In this document: positions 48,901 through 62,048 of the stretch, piece by piece
Layout: the number at the start of each line of letters is the position of its first letter
How positions within the stretch are numbered: position 1 is the stretch's first letter
Assembly (NCBI GenBank): GCA_040954595.2
Contig: CM082586.2
Coordinates: 1,612,001-1,676,000, forward strand
From: Balanoglossus misakiensis
Lineage: Eukaryota > Hemichordata
Reading direction: 5' to 3'
DNA: 64,000 nucleotides
Notes under the pieces: generated by a model
What the model saw: only the letters and a program-made list of their open reading frames with translations
Database searches by the model: none
Told to the model about the DNA's origin: nothing
Position numbers and translations under genes: made by a program

Positions 48901-51759
48901 ACGACAGCCCATTTAGCATGATTCACGACTACCCCTTTGTCTGAGGTTAATTCTATTTTTTTCTCGCTTGGGCAACGCTGGGAAAATTTCGCAGCGAAAA
49001 ATAGTCTGCATAGTAGAACTCCCCCCTTTTTTTCTTTTAAAATGTTCCCAACTCGTCCTTCAGTGAGGCATTAAATTATACGGCTTGAGAGTGTCTAAAT
49101 ACTCGATGTATGAGAAGAAAGCCAAGTATATATTAGCAATGATAAGTTCTATGAACATACACGTGCAGGCAGGTGTCTTATATTCCCATTAAAGATTCCA
49201 CTTTATTATGCCAAACGGGGGGTGGCAGCTTCCCTGGGAAGGGTGAGAAAACTTGCACCCAGGACACCCAGCCGGCTGCCTTTGCCTCGAAACGGAGAGG
49301 GCAGCCGGAGAATGCCATTTTTTCGCCCTGGAAACCCCGCGATTACGTGCAAAATGTGAGCAAAGGCGATGGGATGATCGGTTGTGGAAATTCACCCGTC
49401 CGAAAGACTATCGGGCGCACACCGCACGAACAATGGGACTGCCATGAGTGACGGCACGCAAAATGAAAAAGAGCGTGTGTACGTATTGTCCCGTGAGTAT
49501 CCGAACGGTAGCGCGAGACAATACGAGTCTTTACAACGCATTGTGGCCCATATTTGCTTTACAAATCTTTAGCCATTTGCCCTGACAGAACGAGTATTGT
49601 ATATTTAGTGTCTGTGTCCATTGTTCCCGGCATTTTCCCATGGACTAAAATCGCCGCTGCTAGAACTGAGAGAAAAACTTAACCGTGTGCTATCCCAGTA
49701 TCGAAAAAAAATATGTCGGCTTTGTTGGTCTTATGAATAGCGATAAAGGACAGCTTTTCATCATGACCGCGTTATGTTCGGACTCCTTCATCATGAAATA
49801 TTTTTCCCTAGCTTTTGAAAACTGAAGTGAGATCGTGATATGATTGCGATAAACACATCCGACTCTAAAGTTGCATGCGAAACCAGACTCGCGCTGTATT
49901 CGGGACGTTTCGCGATATTCCTCGTCCGTGGGTTTAATATTGCACAGAAAATGGGCAAAGGGTTCGCATCTTTCGTCTCAACTGAATTAAAGACATACAG
50001 TTCTCTGATTCGGTACTCGCCAATAAAACGAACTCGCACGCTACACCTCCAGGCGAAAGTTGGAGGAAAAAAGTCTTGCGAAGACAGTTGTTGGTGCATG
50101 CGTACATGAACATGTTGACACAACCACGTCACCCCTGAAACTGACCAACCTCAACACCGTCACGGTTTTAGGTTTTCTGAAATTAAAATAAACTTGCAGC
50201 GCGCTTCAAAAACAGCACCGAAGGTTAAATATTGCCACGGGAAATACACAACTCTGTCGAGGAATTCCTGCCCCTTTTCCACAAGATACACCGACATACA
50301 GCAGGATTGCCCGTCTGAAAACTTTCGAAAACGAAAGTCAACAAACACCAGAAATGAGAAAAAATAAATTTGTGAAATTGAGCTCGGTAATATCGAGAGT
50401 AGGTTTATGTCAGTCACATTTTAAAACTTTCGCTGATGGTGGCATTTTGAGTTGCATATTTTCGGCCAATCATTTCATAAACATGAAAACAGAGTTGTAA
50501 TGATGTGTCCTGTCAGAGAATTCATCTCAGACACCCTAAAATTTGAGCGCCGAATGACGTTCCGTAAGGACATCGCACTTGCGCACGCTGTTTTCGGTAG
50601 CGAAATCAATGTTGCGACTGTCTCATCTCTTTGTGTGTTGCACGCGCTCACGTCTTTCCGGACACCCACGGCGCAACTTCGACGTACTTGCATGGGATTG
50701 CGCAATAGTCCCACCTGAGCGCGCGACCTGCGCCTCACCGTCGCATGCGCGCACGCTAGCCACACGCGAACCTGCACGCGCACCGAGTATTTACCCACTT
50801 CCGCGGCAAGCGCTGCAACGCACACACAGACACACACCGCGAAGGAGGGATGAAAATACGGGGCTTTTAATCACAGGATAAAATTTATGGCGATACGCGG
50901 TCCAGCAACGAGATCTCAATGATCGCATTGTTTGTGCGATGCGCGTAACCTGGAAGGCGGGTGTTACCCGCTTCCACTTTCAAGACACAGTATCACTGAC
51001 CAGAATATAATCGGTCTCGGTGCCACAATCTTTACTGCGTCAACCTCGGTGGCTTCGCGTTTAATCCGGGAGGACATCGTAAAAAAATTATGAAGGCGTT
51101 ATGATGTTATTACCATATCATTTTCCATTAGAGGGTACAGAAAATAACGAAATAATTCGTTCCTAATGGCATCTCGGTTTACGGGAACCGACTTCCACCA
51201 AACCATACGCATATTATCGGCCTTTAAAATATGATTCGCTGACCCTGGACATAGCCAGGACGCAGCTCCACTGCAAACGGCACTAGTAAATGTACAGTAA
51301 AAATTGAAAAGGTATTTTTATGAGGGTTGCCGAGAAATTATAGAACGGTGGGAAACAGGCAGCGCTGGCGCTCATGGCAAAAGACGACGGCATTGCTCTT
51401 ATATAAAATATGCGCGAGGACTGCCGAGCACGTATACGTCAGAACAGATGGTGTCAATCCTTCAGAGCGACTCGCTCGTCGGATGTCCAACCAAACTCGG
51501 TGTTCAATATCATCAGTTCATATATAAGGGGCGTCCTTGAGCTTGCCTTTGAGATATGAACAGACGAACAGACAATCAAACTACCGGCTCTATTGCAGGC
51601 ATGGCAGTCTGTCGCCGCATTTACCCATTCAATGAAAGGGAAACAAGCCTGGAATAGTACAAAGTCCAGCAAGAGCTGAGATTGCGCTTATTGACTGACG
51701 TGTACAACAGGCGGTCGAGAAATCGAGTGCCCGGACCTGCGTGTCCGACCAACTCGTAA

Positions 51760-51773
51760 CCCCCCCCCCCCCC
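51760..51773. repeat. C14 homopolymer tract
   Basis: Fourteen consecutive C residues in non-coding DNA. Confidence 0.85.
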
Positions 51774-52269
51774 TCCGGCCCGCCGCAGGACAAACTCATC
51801 TGTCCCGTGCTGCACATGTGTACGTACGTGTGTGCACGCACGTGTATACACGAATTAAATTTCACGGTGTCGACTATACACACCCAGACTGCGTTTTTTC
51901 ATGAGAGTTTTTACAGGAGAGCAGCAATGGTTTGGATTGGCCAAACAAAAAGCAACCTATAGGAAGTTCTCGAACCCAACTCAGATGGATGTGGTACATT
52001 AAACCTTTCCGATGAAAACAAAGAATGGTAACAGAGAAAACAGTTACACATATACATATACAGAAACAAACTCGTGTGTCCATTCGACCATATCATACAC
52101 GAAACCCGTCACGAAAGGTCTCGCACGGGAAATGTCCAAACGCGACGCAATACAGTGTGTTGTGGTTACGTAACTAGTTATGGCACAGAGAAAAAAATGC
52201 GCATCTGCACATCTGTTGGTCTTTCAACGCTTCTAGTTACAGACAAGGATATTTTCAAGTACGTTATGT

Positions 52270-52270
52270 C

Positions 52271-52325
<55 letters not shown>

Positions 52326-52336
52326 GAGACAGACAG
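52270..52336. repeat. (CAGA)n tetranucleotide array
   Basis: About sixteen tandem CAGA/AGAC units with one AGAGAGAC interruption near the right end. The repeated reading frames on both strands are artefacts of the array. Confidence 0.95.
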
Positions 52337-53419
52337 GGACTGACAACTCGGGCCATACCCCAAAGCTGTCAGACTGGGATGATGGCATTTCTCAAAGCGG
52401 ATGAATTACAAGACCTTTAGCTCCTCCACTTGAATTCTGAAACCGGAGATATTCCCAGTTTGAAGTTTTTGTACGTGGAGATTGCGTTATGTGAGCACAG
52501 ACGGTACACGTACTTCGGAGAGCTGTGACGTCGCCCCCCCCCCCCCTTTTCCGCGTCGTTTTTCAATCCAGTGGTCCCATCGTGGGAAAATCTCCCCAAC
52601 AATGGAGGCACATCCAACTTTTATGAATAAATTGAAACAAAATTAACCGAGGGCCACTCCGTAGCTAAAATTATCGCCAGCGCAGAACAAAAGTGCCCAT
52701 CGACCGAGAAATGTATAAAAGGTGGCGGTAGATGACGGCCGCAAATTGCAGATGACATGTAGATGAGTGAGTGAGGAGAGAGAGGAAAGATTTGCTGGTT
52801 AGTGCGTTACGCATTGTGACGTTTGTGCGCTTTGTCCAAAGGAGATGATTGCAGCACCAAAATATTTGTTCAGCGCACAGTCACTGGTCGATGGCTCCCA
52901 TGCAGAAATGGCATCTCCGTCTCTATCTCTGCCCCTCTCTACTTGGCAGGGATGCACTTTCCATTGTACGTTTTTTTAACAAATGCCGGCGTAAAAAATA
53001 TCAAAGACGGTAAAGTAGATATATGGTGTGAATGACGAAGAGAAAAACATAGAATATTTGTTTTTTGGAAACGGTACATAGAATGACAATTCTGTCTCTG
53101 TCTCTCTGTCTCTCCCTCTCTCTCCCTCCCCCTCTCTCCTGTCAGCTGGCGTTATTTTCGCAATAATTGAAAAGCGCTGACAAGACTCCGAGTAGTTGAC
53201 GCTTGAACTGACAGGACGAAGACTGATACAAATGATAAGGTTTCACTTCAAGAGGGATAACTGTCTGCGATGACGTCAGACAACCACCTACATTTCACCG
53301 AGCCATTATTTGATACACTCTCTCCCAGCATGCTTCACTCTATCGATTACAGTGTTCGCTGCGATGTGGCTGGTTTACGTGAAGTTAGACACCGCGATGT
53401 GACTTGTACAACTTTTCAG

Positions 53420-53520
<101 letters not shown>

Positions 53521-54139
53521 CGAGTGGTGTGGCTGTCGAGTGTGGGCGGGAACGCCACGGTGCGAGCGTCGTCTGAAGATGTCTGGATAGCTTCCAGGCA
53601 TGTCGAAGACTTATCATTTTCCACACGTAATTTATAACCAGGGTCAAACCCCGTAATAAATCGGGCTCTTATTGCAGGGCGACAGTTCTTCGGTGCAAAC
53701 AAGTTGGACAATGGAAAATATGGATAATGGCCCAGGGCTGGCCGGGGATCGTTTCACCTTTGACCCGCCATGACAATGAGTGGTTCATTGGGAAGGTTCG
53801 TCCAGAAACGAAAGCAATGGGTTGCTCTTGTTCCTTTAACAAAGTTGTATCTTTCGCCGCCGCTTTTTTCTCTTTTGCGCGAACGTCGACAGACACAGTT
53901 GGAGCACAGTGGCTATTTAAAGGTAGTTATGCGAAGCTGTTAATTCGCCGCCTAGCCGGGTGAGATCACATGTGCAACCTGAGTCTGTCGGCTATCGTCG
54001 CTAATTATCGCGATATGCCACCAAAGAACTGACGGTGGAGACCCACACGTCTGCGAGGGGATGCGTATTATTATATGAGCACGCGGTGCGTTGTCCGGGA
54101 ACGCGGCTCGTGTGTCAGGTATATATCTGCCTGTCCGTC

Positions 54140-54158
54140 GGGGGGGGGGTGGGTGGGT
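54140..54158. repeat. G-rich tract, quadruplex-prone
   Basis: A run of ten G residues followed by TGGGTGGGT. It meets the usual four-run pattern for an intramolecular G-quadruplex. Confidence 0.6.
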
Positions 54159-55887
54159 ATGAGTTAACTATACTCTGCCAGTCATTTTTAAATAGTTTTT
54201 AAATCAGGATTTAACAGGGATTTATCAAATATTATGCACGGTGTATTTTGAAAGAATGCGACATTTCAGCACCTGGGACTTCCATCTTCACGACTTTAAT
54301 AATAATACCCTATCTGTTCCCCGTCTGCCACAAATGACGACCGTTCAACAATGTGCTGCTCAATAAAAACGAAACAATCCCGCCCACCATTGCTCTTGGC
54401 CACAATCGGTGTGGCGATGGCCTTTTACAGGCGCATCATCAAACAAAGGGTTTTATACACGACGGTTTACTCAGTGGCTTTTGGTAACACGCCATTTGAC
54501 CAGTCGAGGATTCACTGGAGCGCTCATCCATGACCGTCTTACATTGATATATACGTGGAAAAGGCCGACGATCGTCTCATGCGCATGTGCGAATTTTGTG
54601 TGTACAAACATTATGTCCAATCATATGGTCAAATCCAAGTGTTTTGCAATTTTTGTCGACTTTTGAAATGTCGACCGTTTAGTTACGTAAAGTTGGCCAA
54701 ACTGAGCTGCTGATGATGTCGCTGTCTAGTATGTAAACCCGGTGGCCACATAAATGAAGTTTTACTAACGTCATTAAAACCAGATATATTTACGTCACTA
54801 GAGACAATAATAATTTTAATGTGATATTATTGAAATTTAATATTAAAATTTGTGAAGTGATAGACCGGTACGCGCAATTAATGAAGATTTAAAAGTCTCT
54901 GATGTTGTATTTTAGCTTTGGTTGACATACCACCACTAGGCAGAAGCCGCGAATATTTATTTGCGTATATTCAGATATCTCCAATGGAAAAACAAATACT
55001 GGTCAAAACAAGCGGTGTCCGTGCAGCACACAACGCCCGGCCATATCTCGGTCGACGGCGTCAGGGCGCGTGCCGTACAACTACAATAAGCCGGGTCCCA
55101 GCATGCCTGAACGTTGATGACAACGGTGCATTCTGGGTTCAAAGTCGCCGTTTGCTATGTATGATTCATCTCGGTAACGTAATCATCTGGGAACAGCATG
55201 AACTTTGCAGATTGCCCCCACCTCGATCCGCGTTCCGACAGATAAGCTGGCGTATACTTGTAAGCCAGCTTTTTAACGACCCACCAAAACATATAAAGTG
55301 TCCTTAAAACAGTGTAGGGTGGCGACAACGACCCCTGCTGATATAAAGGATAGCCTTCCCGCATATAGGAAGACAGGTCCTAAAATAAAACCATGGATTT
55401 GCTGAACGGCAATCGATACACGTGTGGCTGTCTTGGGTCGGTGTGTCGAGGCGACATACTACAGCGGTACTCGCCTGCCGGTTGTGTGCAAGGGAGTATG
55501 CACCCAGTTATTTGCTGTTTCTTATTTGGTAACATGAGTGCGGGCGACGCAAGTTACACCACACGTGTAGGAGGCTGGGGCTGTTTGCTGGGAGGCCGAG
55601 AGCGCGTTTTAATCAAGTATAAATTTTAATCTATTGAACACATTTCCAAACACTTTTTGTGACTAAAATCTCATCAGTTTACACAAAGCAGGTGTCCGGG
55701 CGATGTTGTTGTTTGCCAAGCTATTCCAACTCGACACCTACTCAAGTGCTATAGGTGGTGATTCCTACTTGTTGCCCAGTTGCACTGTGTCAACAACGAA
55801 ACAAGTTCACGACCTCCCATTGCACAAAAGCAGGTGTTATGATGAGTACTCTAAGGCTGGGCAAGTTAATGTTTGAGCTTGTGTTCT

Positions 55888-55954
<67 letters not shown>
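55888..55954. repeat. (GAT)n microsatellite, about 66 bp
   Basis: About 22 uninterrupted copies of GAT, the same unit as the arrays at 37322 and 53421. Confidence 0.95.
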
Positions 55955-58419
55955 CCATTCATTTACATCGTCGCACACTCGCGGCCCGTTGAGCGAGCAG
56001 TGGACACTTCAGGTGTGCCTTGGCGAATAATCTCACCGTTCACGACAAAACCACAGGGATTTCACAGGCCTTGCCTAACACATACAAACATATCGCAAGG
56101 CGGCGCAATTTCTTTTGCAAAGACCGGGATCTAATCCTAATAGAAGCTTTATCAAACAAAGACCAAAGATTGCCTAAAACACACTCGCATATAGTTTTTC
56201 ATATTATAAATTACGACCTCGATTTTCTTTCACATACAGTACTACCAAATTTTAGAACGCGAAATCTACTCTCGCTGTTAAATTCCTTTGAATAACGTAC
56301 AATGAATGTGATTTTGCCTTGTTCCCACGTTATCTGTGGCCAATATGGCTTGGAAGTAAATTTTACTGGTACCATGCAACGCCGCCTTAACTCACTCCGT
56401 CGCCAACAAATAGGTTAATCAACAAAAGGTGTAATTAAAGAATACAAAAATACAAAGTAATTTGGACAAAAGCTGGCAACGCTTGCAGGCAGAGGATATA
56501 AAAGATACATCGAATACTAGAACAAGTATGCAATACTCGTAGCAGGGTCGATTTCTTAGAGAAAAGTTTCACGAAGCGAGTTGAAAGTATATCATTACGG
56601 ATATGAACATTACAAAAAAGTTATTCGACGGGGTAATTATGATAAATTCGTGAAACGGTCGCGTCGTGTGACAGATGGAAAACAGGGAAACATTTCTGGA
56701 ACATTTTGTTTAAAATTGAGGTCAAGGAAGAAAGAAGTAATTAGGGGGCCGTTCTAAATGTCTAAATTCTAAATTGCCCTATTTCAGTGCAGTAAATGGA
56801 AATAAAATTAGGTTAGTCACGTGTTGGTCGACCCTCGAGGTATTCAACTCCATAAGAGCAGACCCAAAACTTTCAAATTTGATCAAGACAGACAAAACAA
56901 TGCGTGTTTAAAATCAGTCTACCTCTAGCTCCATTCATCCATACTCCATCTTCATCAATCAATGGCATCAAACGGTCGTGCATAATTACGTTTCAACATA
57001 GGTGGCGCTATTTGACATCCGTATTTTGTGTACAAACATATGGCCGGATTGCAAAACGTTTTCTCACCATTCAGGTATTCCCCCAAAATACGAGTATCAT
57101 ACGCGGGTACACTCATAATTACATGTACACCCAGTGTGAGCATCTGGCGACTGAGTGTGTCATCCTACCTTGTAAATATCAGTAAAACGTGTCATAACAA
57201 AAGCATATACAGAATGTATCGCATTCCCATCCCAAAAATAGGACGATCATATGCATCAACATTCACTGGTAAGCCCACAAGTTGGAGTCATATATATTAT
57301 GGTTCAACGATCCCGGCCAAACATTCTGCAGAAATGCGAAAACACATGAACTAATAAAGGATGGATTAGTTGGCTCACAATCTACATCGTTTACTTTTGT
57401 GGGTTTAAAAAAAAACTAACACAATGAGACGGATGGACAAGCGGAAAAGCTGCAATACCCTTGCCTTAAAGTAGATCGAAAACAAAGTCTCAATTATTTC
57501 TCGTATTTTGCTCAAGGCAACTCTAGATTATTTTCTCTTACAGTAGAAGGGTTATCGTGCTCACTTTGGAATCAGAGAGCACAATTGTCTCAAATGAGAA
57601 ATTCAAATTGGCCGTCAATCCCTATGCTAACTCTATGGGAAAATTTAAATTGATGATTGAAATTAAAGTAGAATAGTGAACGCACTGTTTTCTTTCTCTC
57701 CCACTTTTTGGTTTAATATGAAAACCTGTTTTTGAAGCAACAGTTGCCGGTACGCGCTTATCCCCTAGGGACATTTGGGAGTGAACTTTTCTATAATTCC
57801 ATGCATTGTCTGGGGTGAACACGGTTTACACGGGTTCTGTTTCTCTCTCAAACAATGCAGGCGAACAATGTTAATATTCTTAGTTTATTTTATCCGCGAT
57901 TTAAGAAAATCCTACCAGCGCCTAAAACCAATATGCACCCGATTTCTGAAGAGTATTTTACGGGTAACATTTTTTTTTTAATTTTTGGCCTTAGCTTCTA
58001 GACTGTTGTACTTGACATTGCCAGTTTCATTGACCCTTGGCGACCCGTGTAATCTCGACCGCCTCTCAAAGTTTGTTTAATATACTTTATGCATCATTTA
58101 TCTTCCCTGGCGATAACAGCTGCAACGCGTCACGCGCACTTTCACTTATTCTCGGCGAACCGGATCGATGTCAACACGCTAAGAGAGTTGTTTTGCTCTG
58201 GCTAAAAGACCGGAACACCCAAATGCGTAATAAAGTTATCTGGGGATTGGATAACTTCAAGCCAAACGTTACTTTCAGGTGTATATGTATATTCTCAGGA
58301 CATGTATACATGGTGAGGAAAAGAGACTGAAACATGTGCGGGCGCTTCAAGTTGGCGACGCGTGGCATTCGAACGACTGAATTTTCGGTGTACAGAATAA
58401 AACAAGGAGTATCACTTAC

Positions 58420-58522
58420 ACTGGTTTTCGAGGTACCTGTATGATGCCTGAATGTTGTCCGCCATCTCAACCTTGACCAACCGACGTGGCAGCAGCGTCA
58501 AACTTTCACACGAGCTCGCCAT
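58420..58522 (-). CDS. Candidate first coding exon of an unidentified gene
   Basis: On the minus strand an ATG at 58522 in a CCAATGG context opens a 34-codon frame beginning MASSCESLTLLPRRLVKVEM and ending at a strong GTAAGT donor after 58420. A second ATG at 58465 lies in GAGATGGCGGAC, close to the YY1-type motif often found at starts of housekeeping genes, and begins MADNIQASYRYLENQ. I do not recognise the protein and found no matching second exon downstream on the minus strand. It could be a real first exon or chance. Confidence 0.25.
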
Positions 58523-59246
58523 TGGACGTCAACCCGGCCCCCTTCTTCTGTTGACACGGAGCGTGCAACACGTGGCCAAGTCATTGTGTGGCTGTGGGGT
58601 CTGTTTAATTAGCGAAACAAAGGCGCCCCCTCCGACCACATGGCGTAACTTGACACCGCCGGTGACACCGCAAAATTTGCTTTTTGGTGGTAGTAATCGT
58701 GACAGCGCACACATTACCCCGGCAATGATTAAACACATGGTTTCTTGGTCAACAGCGGAATAAAAGGGCCCTGTGTAGTACGAAACAAAACATGCGAAAT
58801 TCTGTGACCATTACTGCCGGATTTGAATTAGACTTTAATTACAGGATAATCAACAAGTGATTGTCAGCATTTTAAGTGGACCGTGTCCTTTGTTGGCAAG
58901 AAACGCCTACTCAGTGACCAGCACAAAGAAGTAGTATCCTTGGCTTTGACTGCTGCCTTGCCCCAAGTTGACATAAGGGCAACGTGACACGGTTATCAAC
59001 TGATCCATTGATGACTTAATTTGGGACACGTGTCCAGTCATCATTGGCTTTGCGATATTTTTACAGCGACCCGAACAAAAACAAACGAGCAATATTTGCT
59101 GGCGACTGAGGGCTCCCCTTCAATTTCGCACGTATGACTGCAGAAGATGACAAACAAACTGCGGAGTGTGTTACGTTCTGTATTCACATTCTTGACTTTC
59201 TTTACATTCTTTTTTTTATACAAAAAGTTCACCGTATGCAAAATTG
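58523..59246. other. Short intergenic stretch downstream of MRPS28
   Basis: No exon or RNA gene was seen. It lies between the MRPS28 polyadenylation signal and the candidate exon at 58420-58522. Confidence 0.5.
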
Positions 59247-59252
59247 TTTATT
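59247..59252 (-). other. MRPS28 polyadenylation signal
   Basis: The minus strand reads AATAAA only six bases after the MRPS28 stop codon (TAG ending at 59259), which implies an unusually short 3' UTR if used. Confidence 0.55.
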
Positions 59253-59258
59253 CCCACT

Positions 59259-60205
59259 CTAAACTTGAGTGAGCTTTGGTGTACGTCTATCTAATAGTCC
59301 AAGTAAAGTAGCATCAGCTTCCAAAAGAGTGATGTCATGCGTCGCCCCGATAAAGTGCTGTGCCAGTTCCACATCGTGTAGTCTCAGTCTGACTTTCGCC
59401 CCTCTCTGGTATTTGCTGTAAGAACAATATGCAAAACAAGATCAAGACAAGTACACAGAACCTGTCGTGGTAATTTGCGAGCAGGTTACACAATATATAA
59501 ACTGAAAGTGAAATGGCAAGGAGTTTCATTTGGAGTATCTGGATGCTCTATGTTCCAAAGCAATGGACAACTTGTGGTCCAGAATACCATTGTCGATTTC
59601 ATCTAAAGTCTGGAGGCCTGTTCTACATGTGAGTTGGGGTTAAAAATCATGGGAAGTACTGCCTGACTTGATCTTCTTGTCATGAATAATTCTAGATCGC
59701 ATGAAGGCATTACTTACTGTATCAATGGGTCATTCTCTGGTTTCTTGCAAACGCAATGAAATTTGCCACCGAAGTCAATGTACAAATCGTCGTCCACAAT
59801 ATGGTATATCTTTCCTATAACAAGTTGGTCTTTGCCGGATCCAATATGAACGTGTGTTGAATTTCTAAACATCGTTGCAAAGCTCTCCTGGGGCATCGGA
59901 GATCCATCTTTTGACTTTTCTGTGACACGTTCGTCCGAATCGTCCAATAGAGTCGCGTGTTTTTCGTAAGCTTGAGCGAAACCGGTCAACTTCGGTTTAG
60001 CGTCGTGTATGTCTTGAGTCTGCCCCTGGGCCTCTAACAGTTCATCAACAAGCTCACGATTGATGTCATCATTGTTAGCGTGAGGTGGATCCGCCCCAGA
60101 ATCATTTTCCGACGAGAAGAGCCTCCTGAGAGCAGAATGACGGGAAAAGAATGACAATCTCGGAATACCTCGCCATAACATGGGCGCAGCCATTTTGGAT
60201 TGCAT
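59259..60205 (-). CDS. MRPS28: Mitochondrial small-subunit ribosomal protein MRPS28 (bS1m)
   Basis: Two minus-strand exons, 60205-59718 and 59415-59259, join in phase 2 to 645 nt (214 aa plus stop). If the ATG at 60193, with the better AAAATGGCT context, is used, the product is 210 aa. The N-terminus is Arg/Ser-rich without acids ([18 protein letters not shown]), a typical mitochondrial targeting peptide. The conserved core reads [20 protein letters not shown] then [10 protein letters not shown] in exon 1, and [39 protein letters not shown] in exon 2, closely matching animal MRPS28. It belongs to the mitoribosomal small subunit, where it corresponds to bacterial S1. The gene is head-to-head with HDDC2 about 130 bp away. 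The family assignment is very secure. Confidence 0.97.
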
Positions 60206-60334
60206 GGGCTATCGATAATCCAATCATCGCTTAGTTTAGATGTACCTACCGGCGTTATATATGTCGAAGCATATGATTCGCTGTTAAAGGGGTCAAAGGT
60301 CCCAGCTGTATCGTTGCAAATAACATACATGAAA
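60206..60334. promoter_or_regulatory. Bidirectional MRPS28/HDDC2 promoter
   Basis: Only 129 bp separate the outermost MRPS28 ATG (60205, minus) from the HDDC2 ATG (60335, plus), so both promoters must share this interval or extend into the first exons. It contains a CCAAT box at 60220-60224 and a GGGTCA-A-AGGTCC direct repeat at 60290-60302 resembling a DR1 nuclear-receptor element. There is no TATA box. The MRPS28 start region ATCCAAAATGGCTGCGCC resembles a YY1 motif overlapping the initiator codon. Confidence 0.7.
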
Positions 60335-61651
60335 ATGGCTTCTAATAACGTTGGAAAACTTATTGAATTTATGTCGTTAGTAGGACAACTGAAGGTAGTA
60401 TGAGTACAGACACTTTTTCTTCTATTCTCATTAAGTATTGAATAAAATTGATTAGTTTCAGAAACTTTTCTGACGCACGCATAAAGACTATGTTGACAAC
60501 CCAAGTAAAACTAGTCAATTTCAAAGCATTCTCCTTAAATATTTCTGCTGTAGTCCAATGTTGGTTGATCTCTTGACAGAAAGTGAAGAGAACAGGATGG
60601 GTGATGAGAGGTATACGCGAAGTGGAGAGTGTATCTGATCACATGTACAGAATGTCCATTCTCACATTTCTACTGGACTCCGATAAAGATGGCATCAGCA
60701 AAGAGCAGTAAGTGGATGGTTTCAAGGAATTAATCACAATTTTTGTTTCACATACAAAGCTATGGACTATGATAGCCACACACCACCTCTGTCTATTCAC
60801 CAACCTTTACATTGTGTAACAACACTCAATCACCAATCAGTTCTTGCATTTTGTGCCTGTAGTTGCATGAAGCTGGCACTTGTCCACGACATGGCAGAGT
60901 GCATTGTGGGAGACATCGCACCAGCCGATGGAATCAGTAAGGACGAAAAACACCGGCGAGAAAAAGTGAGTGTCTTGCAAGTTGAGATAAATACAGTGTC
61001 TGTCTGATGAGATGCATGCATTGTCTACATGACCAGAATAGGAGATAGATACTGTCAATCTTTTTCTTTTCAGGAAGCAATGGAGAGGCTGTCAGAATTG
61101 GTCACACCCAACACAGGACGAGAAATTTACAATCTCTGGGAGGTTGGTATGGTTACATGGTCACATTTTCATAAATATCTGCAACATCTTTTGTTCATGT
61201 CTCTGTTTGCTTTGACATTTTTTTTTCTTCAAGGAATACGAGTTCCAATCGAGCAAGGAGGCGAGGCTTGTTAAAGAATTGGACAAATTTGAAATGATTC
61301 TTCAAGCACATGAATATGAACAGGATGAAAAACGATTTGGAGATTTACAGGATTTCTTTGAGTCTACAAGGGGTGAGAGATTCAGTTAAAATGCACCATC
61401 ATCGGTTACAGAAAACGAGAGGCTACAAAAATATGTAAAGTCACTACTGGATCTAACCCACACTAAATCAGCTGATTTAAAATTCCAGTCGGTCTTAATG
61501 TCCTTCTAGAAATTATCCAATGCAGTAATTTGTTATCTTGTAAATATTTTTTTGTCTCTTCTATACAGGGAAATTTCAAACTCCTTCAGTGAAGCAGTGG
61601 GTAGATGAACTCTACAAAAGACGAGACACCAGCAAGCAAGAATCCTCTTGA
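60335..61651 (+). CDS. HDDC2: HD domain-containing protein 2 (5'-deoxynucleotidase family)
   Basis: Six exons, 60335-60394, 60580-60707, 60863-60965, 61074-61142, 61234-61372 and 61569-61651, join to 582 nt (193 aa plus stop; human HDDC2 is about 204). Metal-binding residues of the HD fold are visible: His41 in ESVSDHMYRM, His71-Asp72 in LALVHDMAECIVGDIAPADG and Asp137 in VKELDKFEMILQ. The C-terminus STRGKFQTPSVKQWVDELYK also matches the family. Relatives such as bacterial YfbR hydrolyse deoxynucleoside 5'-monophosphates using divalent metals, so a cytosolic nucleotidase role is likely. An in-frame ATG two codons upstream (60329) is an alternative start. It is divergent from MRPS28 and convergent with RPN2. 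Confidence 0.96.
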
Positions 61652-61691
61652 TGTTAAAAGACTGACTCACAGAAAAAAATATTTATTATGA

Positions 61692-61697
61692 AATAAA
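61692..61697 (+). other. HDDC2 polyadenylation signal
   Basis: AATAAA lies 40 nt after the HDDC2 stop codon, followed by a T-rich stretch. Confidence 0.65.
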
Positions 61698-61857
61698 GTT
61701 CTTTTATTTTAAGAAACTAATAAAAATGTGTTCAGCGTTCTTTATTTTGTACCAACTGTTTTCCTGTACAACTGCTGTGCAAATGGGCAGATATACCCAG
61801 AATGCATACATACACAAAAAAAATCATCCAATGCACACAACTGTCTTTGGGTGTTAT

Positions 61858-61863
61858 TTTATT
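61858..61863 (-). other. Possible RPN2 polyadenylation signal
   Basis: The minus strand reads AATAAA 186 nt beyond the proposed RPN2 stop at 62049. It would leave only about 130-160 bp between the 3' ends of the convergent RPN2 and HDDC2 transcripts. Confidence 0.4.
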
Positions 61864-62048
61864 GGAGCCCAATTCTAGGGAAAAGTCCCAGTACAAAAGA
61901 ACATATTTTTTGTGTGTTTTAAAAATACATCAAAATTTTCAAATAAAACGAGACAATTTTATCTTGTTTGGTACATTGACTGGACTGATCATCTTTCAGA
62001 CAGCACACACAATTATAGTGGTTATCACATATGTTTCTGGGATCTCTT

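Noticed and set aside
52261-52340. CAGA array considered as a CRISPR-like repeat
   Set aside because: A contiguous tetranucleotide microsatellite without spacers in a eukaryotic genome.
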